This document shows positions 11,701 to 25,269 of a stretch of 64,000 nt of DNA, piece after piece. A model generated the notes under the pieces. The model had not been told where the DNA came from and ran no database searches. It worked only from the letters and a program-made list of their open reading frames with translations. How positions within the stretch are numbered: the stretch's first letter is position 1; each line of letters starts with the position of its first letter. The stretch is from Monodelphis domestica (lineage: Eukaryota > Chordata > Mammalia > Didelphimorphia > Didelphidae), in the NCBI RefSeq assembly GCF_027887165.1, contig NC_077227.1, forward strand, positions 70,629,252-70,693,251, written 5' to 3'. Made by a program: the position numbers and the translations under genes.

Positions 11701-14700
11701 TGGAGCTGATTGTTGTAGAACAGATGAACAAATATAAGGCCCGTCTCAAAGACATCAATAGTCTGGAGTTTGCTGAGAACAAGGCCAAGACCAGGCTGTC
11801 CCTGATCCGAAGATCAATGGTGAGATGTAGAAGACATTGCCAACTAGAGATAGTTGTAGACATCATGAGCTCTCGCTGGAGTGAAATAGAGGGGTGTTCT
11901 CTGAATCCTCTTTAGTGAGCCATAAAATAACCTCTACTTAAAAAAAAAAGTTATTGCCTTAAATTCCATGGAAGACATCTTAACTTTTCCTCTTGAGTTA
12001 GCTTTGTGTAAAGTGGAGACTTGTATGTCAAACTCTTGAGATAAAAAGAAAGGGTGAGGGCTGTCATTCAGCTCTCTTCTCTCTTCTCATTTTTGGAAAG
12101 CTACCCTACCTAAATGCTCTCTGTGCTTCCTTCCAGGGTATGATTCCAGGAGATGTTGCTTAGAGCACTTCCTCTTATTTTTTAAAGTAACTTCTGAGAC
12201 AATAGAAGTTTCTTTTGCAATTTCAAAGTCATGGCACTCTAAGGACAGTATCATATAGTATTCTGGGATTAATTTTCTCTTTTCATGTTATTCTTGTTAG
12301 ATATCTGCCTCCAGGACTTCCAGTGGGGCACAGAAAATCTTATTCCCACCACTTAACAAATCCCAGACTCTAAGAATCTAAAAAACTAACTCCCCCTCCC
12401 TTGGATTAAAACATCAAGCTTTTTCCATGCACCCTTCCATTTTTCAGCATGTCTAACCAGCTTCAAAATAAGCCATTAATGATGACATCCAGGCCAACCC
12501 CACCACCCACACAGTTAATTTCCTAAAGGTGTTTGATGTTGCTACAAGAAAACCAATTTGTTTCCTATCACCCCTCATTCTAACTGCCCTTTTGAGAGGG
12601 TGGGGGTGGGGATGGCAATAAGCATCACTCCCTCTTCAATAGCTTCACAATCATTGCTTGGGCTGGTGTTGGATTAGTTCCATTTCCTATGTCACTGGGT
12701 GCTCAATACATATTTATTGAATGCACAAACATCTGCATGTGCTTTCTTCTGACAGCAAAATAGGTAGGAAAGTCATCTGATCCCAGGACACCATCCAAAT
12801 CTGTCATGGAAAATGAGCAAAAGTTGCATTGAAAAATTAAAGCCACTTCTGAGGCATGCTTTAACAGTCCTGGTTAGGGTTAGGTCTAAAGGGGAGACAC
12901 CTTTCCAATGCAACAATTACTTTGCAGACCATCTGGCCCAGCTGTGCTTTATTGCTGGTGCTGCAAAGAGGCAATTGAATCCACCCCATTCAAAGATTAG
13001 ACATTCTCTTAGAGGGGGAATGATATGTACTCTAACCTTCTGCTTTCCTTTTCATGTCCTTTCTAATCCAGAAACCTGTACTAATTGCAGTTAGATTTAT
13101 GAGCATAACCCGCAATTCAATCCCGGTATGTATTAAACATGTTGCAGTGTATCACAGCCGCGTTACATCCTTGCATGTCACTCATCCAGGAGTTGTACTG
13201 CTTGATCATCATTCATGATTGTCCACATATCATATGCAGCCCTAGGCCTTGGTCCCAGCCCCCATCCTCACTAACCCCTTAGCAAGGAGGGAATTCCAGA
13301 AATTTCTTTCAACAAGTTGAATCAGAATGAACAAATGGATAGCCTCACTTTGGACTTGGACATTATAGTTTATTCAGATTCTTCTAGTCCTTCCTCCCTA
13401 GTCCTACAGATAAACTTTAGCGCCCCCTGCCCTATTATTGTTTATACAGAGAAAGTAGACAGTGAGGTGGAGAGACTAAAAATGTCATGCAGGAGACAAG
13501 ATTCATTTCAATAGAGGAGCCTTCTGCCTATTTAGTGCCTTATTTATTATAGCAATGACTTGAGACCAAAAGTCTCAAAGTAGAAGTTGAAACCAGCAGT
13601 GCCTTCTCTGGATATCAACTACAGGAGCCTAGCAAAAAGTAGAAAGCTTCATGCATTCACAGAATAAAAAAAGACTATTGGTCCCTCTTGGTTTTCTCTT
13701 CATGCCTACAGATTATAATAATAAATGATAATGTCAATATTTTTTTAAAAACAATGATAAAAAGATACATTCTTATAGTTGGGGGTTTTTTCTTGCTGGG
13801 AGCAAAGGGGAAGATGTCACTGACATAAGCTAGAATTTTAAGGCATTTTCCCTAAACAGATTATTTTATAGGATCATAGATTTAGTGTTAGAAATGACCT
13901 TAGAAAATCATCCAGTCCAACTCCTTCCTTTTACAGATAAATAAATAAAACCAAGAGAGGTTGTTCTTTGCCCCAAATCTCATATGTTTATAAGTTTAAG
14001 AGCAGGACCATATGCATGACTCTTTCCTATAACTCCATGTGTAGAGCTCTTCCCATTCTCCTTTCCAGGGCATCCCCCAGAGTTTCACTGAGATGTCCTG
14101 GCTTTGCTTTATATAGAGAAAGGTGAGCAAGGAGCAGGGCTTGCCTTTGAGGACCAAAATGTCTTGTTCTCATTTAGCAATAGAGAGGGAAAAGGAAGTT
14201 ATGTTGGAAGAGCATGGGAAAAACAATGGAGATACATCAGTGTTTAGGAAGCATTTTGAAACCTTGCGTATACATCTATACTTCCTCATTTTTCTTGGTC
14301 TTCTGGCTTGTCCTCTTCCCCCACCTCCCTAATCCCTGAATTCTTCTCAAAAAAAAAACTCTCCCTGTCCCCACTTCTATCCTTTTTATTGTACTGAGGC
14401 TGAGAGTTAGATAGGCTTCTACTAGTGTATGGTCCCTCACCAGATCTGTAAAGGAATCTCCCAGTTTTCCTATAATTACCACACAGTGCTTATAAAGAAC
14501 TGGGGATAGCAGAGGACATGCAGTGACAAGCTGAGCCATTTTCTCAACAACAGTACAAAAGACATGGCTTGACTTAGCATTTCCCTTCCTGGGAACCAGT
14601 TTCTTTGGTGAAGAAAAGTGAGTCACACCACCATAAATTTAAACTCTCCTGTTTCAAACCATAGTGACATAATTAAGCATGATTTGCAAGGGGATAGTTG

Positions 14701-15097
14701 ATTAGGCAGAAGTGTGTTTTTTTTAAATGGTAAATAAAAAATTCCACGTTAATCAACTTCCTTATTATTTTATACTACCCAATGGCAGAGAAGAAAGAAC
14801 TACAGCAATGATGGTGAACCTTACGGCACAGGTGCCTAAGATGGCATGCAGAGCACTCCCTGTGGGCACATGGGCCACTCCTCAACACTCCCTCCCAGAG
14901 TTCATTACTAAAAAGGCAGAGGGACACAGCAGAGTTGCTCCCCTCCCACTCTCCACTTTGCCTGATGATAATTTTTCATATCCCCCACCCCTCTTCCCAG
15001 CTGTCCAATGGGAGCATACAAGGGGTAAGGTGGGCAGTCACAGGTGGCAGAGTTGGAGGGGAGCAGAGAACTCGGGCCACTCTCCTCCTAGTACAAA

Positions 15098-15170
<73 letters not shown>

Positions 15171-15231
15171 CTTAGCACCTACCCCTCTGCCCAGCAGCCC
15201 AATGGGAGCACTTCCTTCCTCTCCTCCTCCT

Positions 15232-15266
<35 letters not shown>

Positions 15267-18200
15267 CTCTCTTAGCACATACCCCTCTGCCCAGCAACCC
15301 AATGGGAGCACTTCCTTCCTCTCCTGTCTGGGGCCAGGGGGGCAGCATGGCACAGCATAGCACTTGGTTTCTGGTGGGGGCCAGGCATGGCACTCTGTCC
15401 TATGGGTAGGGCCTGGCACTATCTAAAAAGTTCACCATCACAGAACTATAGTAATTGAATAACCCTCAATTAAAAAAAATTAAACAAATTGCATAAATCA
15501 GATTTCATTTTACTGATTTTTTTAAAAATAAAGACTAATTCTTTACTCTAAATTTCAATTTGAAATGATGTAACTTAATTTTGAAAATTAAACATGCTAT
15601 AAATTGCTATAATACTCTTTCAAATAAAGGGGGAAAACTAACTAGTCTAAAAAAAATCCTGTTTGTCACTATAGTATGTTTCATCTATGTTTACAATTTC
15701 AGTAGTTGTCATCAGTTCCAGTCACACTGGCCTCACTGTCTTTCTCCATCTCTTTGTCATCTTGCCTTAATGTAGGCTGCCAACTGTGCCTTGGAGGGAG
15801 TGTCTTCCTCACAACCCTTTCCTTTCCTAATGTCTTTCAAAGCTTAGTGTAAAGACTACCTTGTCCATGAAATCTTCCCCAATTGCCCACCAGCTGTTAG
15901 TACCTCCCCTCCCCTAAAAGTTATTTATTTATATTTATTTATTTTCACTTTTATATTTATTTGTATTCACTTTTATAAGTACATGTTATCTTCTCCAGGG
16001 CAGGGACTATTTTATTTTTGTCCTCATTAACTTAGTATTAAACATAGGAGGCACCTAAAAATTGCTGGTTGGTTGATTACTGGTAGAGCAGAGAAGAGTT
16101 CAGGAAGATGCTGATAGTGTCTAGAGATAATCAGTCACTTATTTCACTGGCCTAAAATGAAGGAAAGAGGAACAAACCATCCATCTAATCTTTGAAAATA
16201 GAGGTTTATACTCAGTTGTGGATATACTCAGTAAGGAAAGACCACTCTTCAGCCTTTTGATTAGTAGGAATTGTCTGTTCCTTAAAGGCTTCTCAGTTTC
16301 ACCAGCAGGTAGAAAGAGAGCAAATTTCAAAGTGGCATCTCTGTGGAAAAAAGGGCAGGGCAGGGGAGTGGAAGCAGGTTAGTTGGTTAAGACTATCTGG
16401 TTAAAACATTCACCCCTGTGCAACGAATCAGTATCTTCATCTAGTAGAAATTGTGCCACCCTTATAAATAAAGAGCCTCCAACCCTAGAAAAGATGCAGA
16501 ATAAAATTTCACTCGGCACCTCTTATGTTACTGATAAACTATTTGGAAAATGGAATCCTGATTATAGTTTGCCTGTGCAGTTTGGAACAGAGTTGGCAGT
16601 CAGGATTTGGTTTTGCCCACTTCCTGCATTGTAACCAAACCGGGCAGTTTCTTACCTTATAAACTCTCAGTCTGATTCTTGTAATTTATGAAGATTTATC
16701 TGCTTATTTTTCATTATAGTGTCATTTATTCTAAAAATACTTCATTAACAAACTTGCTCAGTATCTTTCCCTTAAAGCTTCTCTTTCATCCTAACTTCCC
16801 TATTTCTATTAATGATACCACTGTTCTTCTATTTGATGGAAACCTTATTGTTGTCTTTGACTTTTCCCTTTCTATGTATTAGCCCTAATCTAATGAAGCA
16901 TCAGTAGCTTTCTGATTGCTTTCATATTCCTCTTCTCATTTATATTTCCATTTTTTGCCATCTTAGTTCAGGCCTTTATGTCCTCCACACTACACATCTA
17001 TCCTTAACTCATATATGAATTAGGTTATTCTGTTGAAACACCTTCAGTGGCTCCCTTCCATCTCCAGAACTCCTTAGCTTGGCACTGAAGGTCTATGACC
17101 TGGCACCAACCCACCTTTTTAGCCTTCCCCCTAATATTCTGTACTTCAACTACTTTCCATTTCCTAAACTTGTCCTTTTTGCTTCTTCCTCTGTTCACCA
17201 TCTCACCAGAGCCAGGTTTCAATCCTTTTTTGCCTCTTGTATCCATCTTTTGAGATCATCCCTACACTAAAAGGCCTAAGTCTTGTATTTTTGTTTTAGT
17301 GATGCCATCTTTTATCCCCTACTCTCAGCCAGTATACCTTCTTCCAATCTCATAAAACCTTATTTGTAGTGCTTCATCTAGGCATTTCTCTTTTCTAGTT
17401 TGTGTTACAGTTTGGGGTTTACCTGTCATTTCACTCAAACTTGATCATACCTTTCTTTGAAAATAATATCCCTGCCCCATCCCACTTAACCTTTTCTTAT
17501 AGAATCAATATCAAAACTAAAACGAATGTTGCAAGAGACAAAGTTAAAATGTTCTAGTTTCCAAAACAGTGTGGAACCCTTAAGGTAGCAGTGAAATTAG
17601 TTGTGTGTGTATGTATGGGCAGCAGGTAAATGGGGGGAGGGGCACACTTTTATAAGCCTCCACTTTCCATCTGCCATATTCCAGGTGCCAAGGAAAAGAT
17701 AGATCTTCTCCAGGAATATTGCCATGATCTCCACTTCTTGCTGCCAACCTGGTTTGCCTGGCTTCTTGTTCCATCATCCTGCCCTAGCACCCTGAATGCC
17801 TATTTACCACTAATCTGGACATGCCTCACTTTTTCTCAGTCCCTACAAACATTTTGGCTCAGGGGTAATCCTCCCTGAGGTTCAAATAGTGCAGCCCAAA
17901 AGTTGTTTAACCTTTGAGAGGCCAATAGTGAAAGAAGAGTTAAGAGAAGAAGTAATAATGGTCCTAGAGATAAGGGAGGCTACTCCACTAGGACTTCCCT
18001 TGAAAACAACTGTTCCTCCATTCATGGAGCTTGGAATCAAGAAGAAAGACATGGACAGAAAGCACATATGCAGTAGGAATGTAGGAGTGGGAATACAATC
18101 ACAGCTCATTAAGTATCTCTTCATATTTTTGCTAAAGGTATCCACTACTATAAAGTTTTGCCTTTATTACATTCCATTTTTGCTAAATCCCATAGATTTA

Positions 18201-21200
18201 AAAAAATTTTTATTCTAAACTTAAGCAACCCCCATGAGCATTTACATATATACATGTCAGAACACAAAAAGGATTAGCATGAGTCTCCATTTCATAACAC
18301 TTTTTAAAATGTGTGTATATATACATATATGTAATATATATTACATGAAAAAAGTTCCATTCATTACTTTGAAAACTTCCCTGCTTGAGTCTGCTTCCTA
18401 CTGAATTTCCTTTTGTTCTCTTTTATGCCTTAAAAATAAAAATGATTCAGTGGCCTTCTAATTCCCTTTGTCACCCCTTCCAATGCCCCCCAGTTAAACG
18501 GGGAGGGGGGGGGGTGAACCTTGTAACACATGAGTATAACCAAGCAAAACAAATCCACATAATGGATACATCCAGAAGTCTGCATCTTATTCTGCACTCT
18601 GAGTCCATCACTTCTCTTTCATAGTTCTTGAAAAAATTACTTCCTCTACTCTCCTCATCCATTTGAATTCTGACTTCCTACCTTGTCACTCAACTGACAC
18701 TATAATTTCTCCAACTTTTCCAGTGATCTCTTAATTGACATATCTAAAGGTCTTTTTTTAGTTCTAATCCTTTCCAACCTGTCTACTGAATTTGACTGTA
18801 TTGACCACTCTCTTCTTCTAAATACTTTTCTCAGGTTTTTGTGATATTATTGTCTCCTGATTTATCTCCTACCTGCCTTCTTAGTCTACTCATGGATATT
18901 TCCCAAGGCTCTCTCCTGGGTTCTCTTGACCCTCTCTTCCCTCTCTTGGCAACCTCTTTACCTCTAGAGGTTTAATTATTTCTATTCATATGATTTCTCC
19001 CACTCCCATATTTACACATCCTGCCATGGTCTCTCCTTGGAACTTCAGTCTCAAATAACCAAGTGCCTATTGCACATTTGAAACTGGATACTCCAAATAT
19101 CTTATACTAAACATGTCCCAAATGAAACTACTTCTTTCTCTCTAAATTCTTCCTTCCTCCAAGCTTCCCTATTCCTATTGAAGACACTATTATCCTTCCA
19201 GTGACTGATTTATCATCTCATAGTATCATTCATCATATTATCATTTTGTTGGACTTCTCACTCTCCTTCACCCCATACAAACATTTCTACCTGCATAACA
19301 TCTCTTGCATCTAACCTTTTCTCTCTGTTCATGGAGTTGCCTCTCAGTTTAAGTCCTTATCATGTCTTGATTAGATATTTTCAACAGCTTCCTAATTGAT
19401 CTCCCTGTCTTTCATCTTAACAGGCAGCTTTCAAAGTAATTTTCCTCAAGCATAAATCTAACCATTTGACTTCTATGTATCCAATTGAACCTCAGCTAAA
19501 TACAATTAGATTCTATTGTAGATTCAAACTACTTTATATTAAATGACTAAATATTTGTGTGTATATTTATTTTTATATTTTATATGTAAGTGTGTGTATA
19601 TATATTGGGAGGAAAGGAGACGAGAAACAGACAGACAGATACCTAGGACTTAAGATCTTTAATTACATCTCCATGACCCATTTTCCAAGTCACTTATTTT
19701 AATATACAATAAATAGTTTATGCTTTTTTAAATGCTTTTTCAGTCTTTAGATTTTGGTATATTTCTCACAGTCTCAAGAAGGGATCACTGATTTCTATTT
19801 GGTCTGTTCTAGTTTTTAGAAAGTTTGTTACTTGGCATAAGTTTTACCACTTTCTGTTCTAGGCTTTCGTTTCCTTCTATCCAAAGTCATATGTTGGGTG
19901 TACATAGTAAACACCAGCATATTTGCAGCTGCAAATAGCATACACAAGATAGAATAAAAAATAATATAGAAATACATGGTCTTTTTAAAGTAGATGAGCT
20001 GGTAAGACAGTGAGAATGAGAGACATGAAGGAATAATAGATGAGCAGCTTCTGTAGTGCTATCTATATGTCAAGATAGCTAGAGGATGTGAGGTGACCTT
20101 TCTTTGGAACATTTATAGAAGTGCATGGACAAGAACAAGAGTGCCACAATGAGAAAGCATAAATGGAGTTGAAGTTGGCATCAATTGGAGAAAAGCACCC
20201 ATGTTAATGAAATCAAAGATATGTTTAAAGTATCATTTTAAAAGCATTGTTTTTAGGAGGCTCTAAACAGGAAAAGTGAATTATCCTACTAGCATTTAAA
20301 ACCTTCACATTTTATCAGGAATACTAATCTGTTAGGGAAAGGGCTGCTTTCTCAGACACTAACTACAATAGGCCTTCAGAAACATCACCTTTTTAAAAAT
20401 AAATATTTTCTGGGTGCCATTTTGTATACCAAGTTGAATTTCCATTGGGTTTTGCATGTGTCCTTGATCAGAACTTATTTCCATGTTGTTGATGTTTGCA
20501 CTGGGATGATCATTTAGAGTCTATAACCCCAATCATATCCCCCTCGACCCATGTAATCAAGCAGTTGTTTTTCTTCGGTGTTTCTCAGCAGTCTACTTAT
20601 AAACCTTATCCATATCCCTGTCCCTCTAAAGTGAAATTCTTAGATAAGAGAGAGGAAATATGTACATCATTTTAAAATGAGTTAAGTTACTAATTTCTTA
20701 CTTAAAGGATTTGAATAGTGACAGGTAGATGAGTGAGTAAAGAGGGCTAGACCTGCAGACAGAAGGTCCTGGATTCAAATTTGGTCTCAGACATTTTCTA
20801 GTTATATGACCCCAGGCCAGTCATTTAACCTCAGTTGGCTAGTCCTTACTGCTCTTCTGCCTTGGAACTGATACTGAATATTAATTCTAAGACAGAAGGT
20901 AAGGTTTCTTGTTTTTTATTTTTTAAAGGATTTGAATAAAATCTTTTTGAAACTAAAAGTATCTTCGTTCATCTGACTATAAAAGTCTGGATTATTGTAG
21001 TATTCTGCCTATCCTGCTGCTAAATTATACTCCCTTGATTGACTTTATTTTGAAACATAAATATGTCAGTAGCTGATATTCAGTCCAAAAATTTTGTAGT
21101 CATCCAGTCTAGTGAGTTACATTTAATGTGTTTTCCTGCTGCTGTACCTGTCTTAAGTCAAAAAGATTTTCTTTCTCCTTCTCACTCTCCATCTTTTTAA

Positions 21201-24200
21201 TCTTTACCAATCCCTTTAAATTCCAGCTCATATTCCACCTCTTCCTTGAGGCCTTCTCTGATATCCTTGTCAGTAACAGTATTCCTCCTGGACCTCACTA
21301 AGTATTTTGTTTCTGTCTTTCAGTTTTCCTTCTATAGTATAGATTTGCAGTGGTGTAGAGAACATCTCCTAAACTGTGAAGGCGAGGACCATGTCATCTC
21401 CAAACTTGCTACCAATCCCAAGGCCTCCCGAGCACTGGGCTTACTGAGTGCTTGCTGGCCAAATGGTCAGCACCAAATGAACCTCAGAGGATATTAGTGG
21501 ATATCTTTAGGCTTTTTGTTTATTACATAAAAGACTGAGATGAGTATTTACATTTTCTATGCTTAAAAACACATCAAGAAAAGAGGATGAGCATGCAGAA
21601 GCAATTCTCCAGTGACCTTGATACCACTGTCACAGCACTGCTACAGTAATGGCAACCATAATGGGAGTTTACTTTCAGATAACCTTGTTAGTTGAGTCTC
21701 TTATTCCCTTATTGATGGGATAAAGAAATTACCCAGGCACAGATGAGAATTTTTTTCTAGGTAACAAATTCCACCTGCTGAAACTTGAACCCTGAAATCT
21801 CTTTGTACCTCTTTATAGCTCATGGGCATGCTGTTTGCTCCCAAGTAAATGTTAGTTTTTCACTGATTACAGAATAAACATCTCCTTGAGAACCCTTACA
21901 TTCTAGTGAAATATTTATTTCAAGGAAACAAATCCATGTGGATCCCTGAGTTTATTAAGAGAACACAAGAGACTTTGGCAATTTGGAACTGTTCTCCAGT
22001 CTTGGCCAGAGCTTTCTCCTTATGGAGAATGATGCTACCAAGCCTGCTCAAAGTTGGCCTGAACTTCCAGACCTAAAAGATACTCTAACATTTTTCTGTT
22101 ATCTTTTTTTTTTTGATGGCTCTTTGCAAATATAAAGCATTTTTGTGTTATGAGCTAAATACTTAAAAGGCTTAGTGACAGACAGGCTAGTCTTTTACAT
22201 GGCTTACGTGGCTTTCTTATCAGGTAACTTCATACTTATTGCTAGTCTTGGTTCACTTTGGTGATGGTATTAGGGATTCAGAAGTCAACCCAGGGTTTAG
22301 TAACTTCATTCTAATGGGATACAAAATAGTTTAGAGCCATGTTTTTATATAATTCTAACAACTAATCATATTGTCCTCTTTCATTGTCTGATGTATTGCA
22401 ATATGGATTCAACTTGGTTCTCTCTCTGTTAAATCTCCCTAAATGTTGCTTAGAAAGGGTCATTTATCTATCCCTGTGGGCAACCATATATTTTGTGATG
22501 TGCTCTTTCTCTTATGATAATTTCTTTTATCACTGACTGGATAGACCAATTCTTTGCCCATAACACATTCTACCTTCTATCATTCTTATGCTATATCCTG
22601 TTCGCCAAAGGATAGGGCTTTTATTTTTCATTTTTGTATCCCCAAATCTGCTTCTCATAGAATAAACATTTAATGAAATGAAATAATTGAGTTAACCAAA
22701 GTAGTGCATTCTGTTGTTTCTGGTTCTTGTCTAAAAAACATTTTTTTAACTTCTTAGTCACAAGTTCATCCCCAGGAATCCAGAAGTACAAATAAAGTCT
22801 TCATATAATTTCTTTTCTCTTATTTCTATTCATCTGCATTGGAGTGAACTAGGATGTCATTTTAGTTGGCAAATAAAATTACTCCCTATGTGCCTGTTTC
22901 CCTCTGCATACTCAAAACAAGCAGTAGGGAAGGCAGTGGAGGGAAATAAAGAGAACATCTGCTTCTAGGGTGAATTGGTCTTGTTCCATTTTATTAGCCA
23001 AAACAATAACATACCTGGTGCATTTCACCATTGTAAGTATATGTGTGCATAAAAACACATGGAATCAAGACAGTTCCATTGTCAGCTTAGTCAGATGCAA
23101 AGTGAGCATAAGCTTACAGGTGTCATAGTTAGTCTTTCTTCCCTAGGATTCTCCTTCAGTATATTTACATAAGCCATACAAAAATTTAACCACTCTCTCA
23201 GGGAATACTTTTCTTGATGTAGAAAGGTTTTCACAATGAAGATGAGCACCATGGCTCATAGTCATGGTATATTGTGCTATATAACCATGATGGATTATTC
23301 TCTGCTATTACCCTATGATAAACCCAGTGTGGTGTATCTGGGTATTTATATCATTAAGGGGAAATCAACCCCTATATAATCTCCTTCTACCCTCTCAAGT
23401 TTCTTGCAGGGTTATTTTCAGGGTTTCTTTCAAAAATCGTGAACATGTTTGTGTTTAGTGGATGTTGTCTTAGTATCCTAAGGCTCCTGCCAATGATGAT
23501 TTGTGTGCATTTATTATCTCTACTCATCCAGTGGACTGAAAGCATGCTCATTGTCCTAACCTGTTTACCCAAAGAATATGAAGATATGAAGTTTTTTATA
23601 TGGGTTTTTTTTTTCTGCAGGGTAAAGGACGTATTCGTAAGGGAAACCACCCAAATCCATCATCTCCTGTTGCAGTCCGGCTACCTTCCATGTCTGAAGT
23701 TCCAGAAGAAACTGTGACTAATGAGGAAGCCACAGAGGTGGATGTCACAGAGCAACAACAGGCAGCCATGCAGCAGGAAGAGAGAGTCCTGACTGAGCAG
23801 ATTGAGAACTTACAGAAAGAAAAGTAAGTTTCCAGAGTGGGAGGGGGAAAACATTGTTTTTATATTGTCCTTCTATGAAGCCAATGGTACCAACATGGTG
23901 TGGTGTGTAATAGAATGAGTCCTGTAATGGGAGTCAGGAGACCTGGGTTCTAGTCCTGATTCTTCTAACATCAAGCAAGTCATTTAATTTCTCTGGACCA
24001 TGTGTTTTGAGTTGTTTCATTTGTTGTGATCCATTAGTGTTCATCGATAAGATTAAAAGTAATTGTTGGTTGCTGGGGTCCTTTTCTAACATTGAATTAT
24101 AGCAAAATTAATTTGGCTTGGATTATTTGGTTTAATTTCATAACTTTACAGATAAAGAAACAGGCCTAGAGAGACTGACTTGCTCACTCATAGCTAGTCA

Positions 24201-25235
24201 GTGGCAGAAATACGTTTAGGGCCCAAGTCTCCTGGCACCTACCTCTCTTTTCTCTGCATTCCTGCTGGCCACCACCTTTACTTAGCATGCTTTCAATATA
24301 ATATGCACAAAACATTCAGCAAGTGTGTGAACCTGTTATTAAGGCTTAGACTCAGAAGGAGTAAGTGGGAGCACCATTATATCAGGAAGAATAAAGATTT
24401 GAATAGAAATCTGGACTGAAATCTGAACCTTCTCATTAACAGATGTCCTGTGAGCAACAAGAGGCTGACCAGGGAGAAAGACAGCCTGCCAAATGTAAAC
24501 CAGTTCTTGGCTGGAAAGGAGTGGGAGGAATGGTAGGGAGGGGAGGCGAGGAGAAAAAAGCATTCTTATTTTCTATGGATTTTGTTGTGAAGGGGCTAAA
24601 TAAAATCATTCCCTATCCCCTGCCCCATTATTTAAAAGACTTGACCTTTATTATTTGTTGTTTTGCTTTAGGGTAATAGTCTTTTTCACTATCTGAACTA
24701 TAGCAAATGGGGTAGTATCAGTCACTTGTATTCCCATCTCCCAGGTCTTTTTTCCTAGATCTTCCTTCAGCTTGGGTTCTAATGGCCTTTCTGATTGGAT
24801 TTTGCAGGGAGGAACTAACATTTGAGATGCTTGCCTTAGAACCACGGGCCTCAGATGATGAAACACTTGAGTCTGAAGCCTCAATTGGGACTGCTGATAG
24901 CTCTGAGAATTTGAACTTTGACTCTGAAGGAGCTTTCTCTGATAAATCAGGTAACTATTAGATCATTCATTTTTTCCTATGTATTTGATTACTAAAGAGA
25001 CAGAGATTTCCAGTACTTCTTGTTTCCTCTTTGGTACTTAAACTTTCGTCCTTCCTAATTTGAAATGACTTCTTAGTCATAGATCCTTCAGTGCTCATGG
25101 GCAGTGAATTAGGAATGAAAAAATGAAATTTCCCTTCTTTCTTTTTTTAAAAAAAATTTTTAAACAGGCATATATTTTTTCCCAATTACACGTTTAGACA
25201 TTTGGTTGGTTTTTAAAATTTCGAGTCCCAAATTT

Positions 25236-25269
<34 letters not shown>

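Noticed and set aside
12813..13094. 93-codon frame as a possible extra MYO9A exon
   Set aside because: The exons before (11819) and after (23621) already join in phase to give the known tail order; no good splice sites frame this segment.
14727..15419. Several 140-170-codon open frames on both strands
   Set aside because: They run through CA/TG microsatellites (His-Thr and Cys-Val repeats) inside a hAT element; no coding signature.
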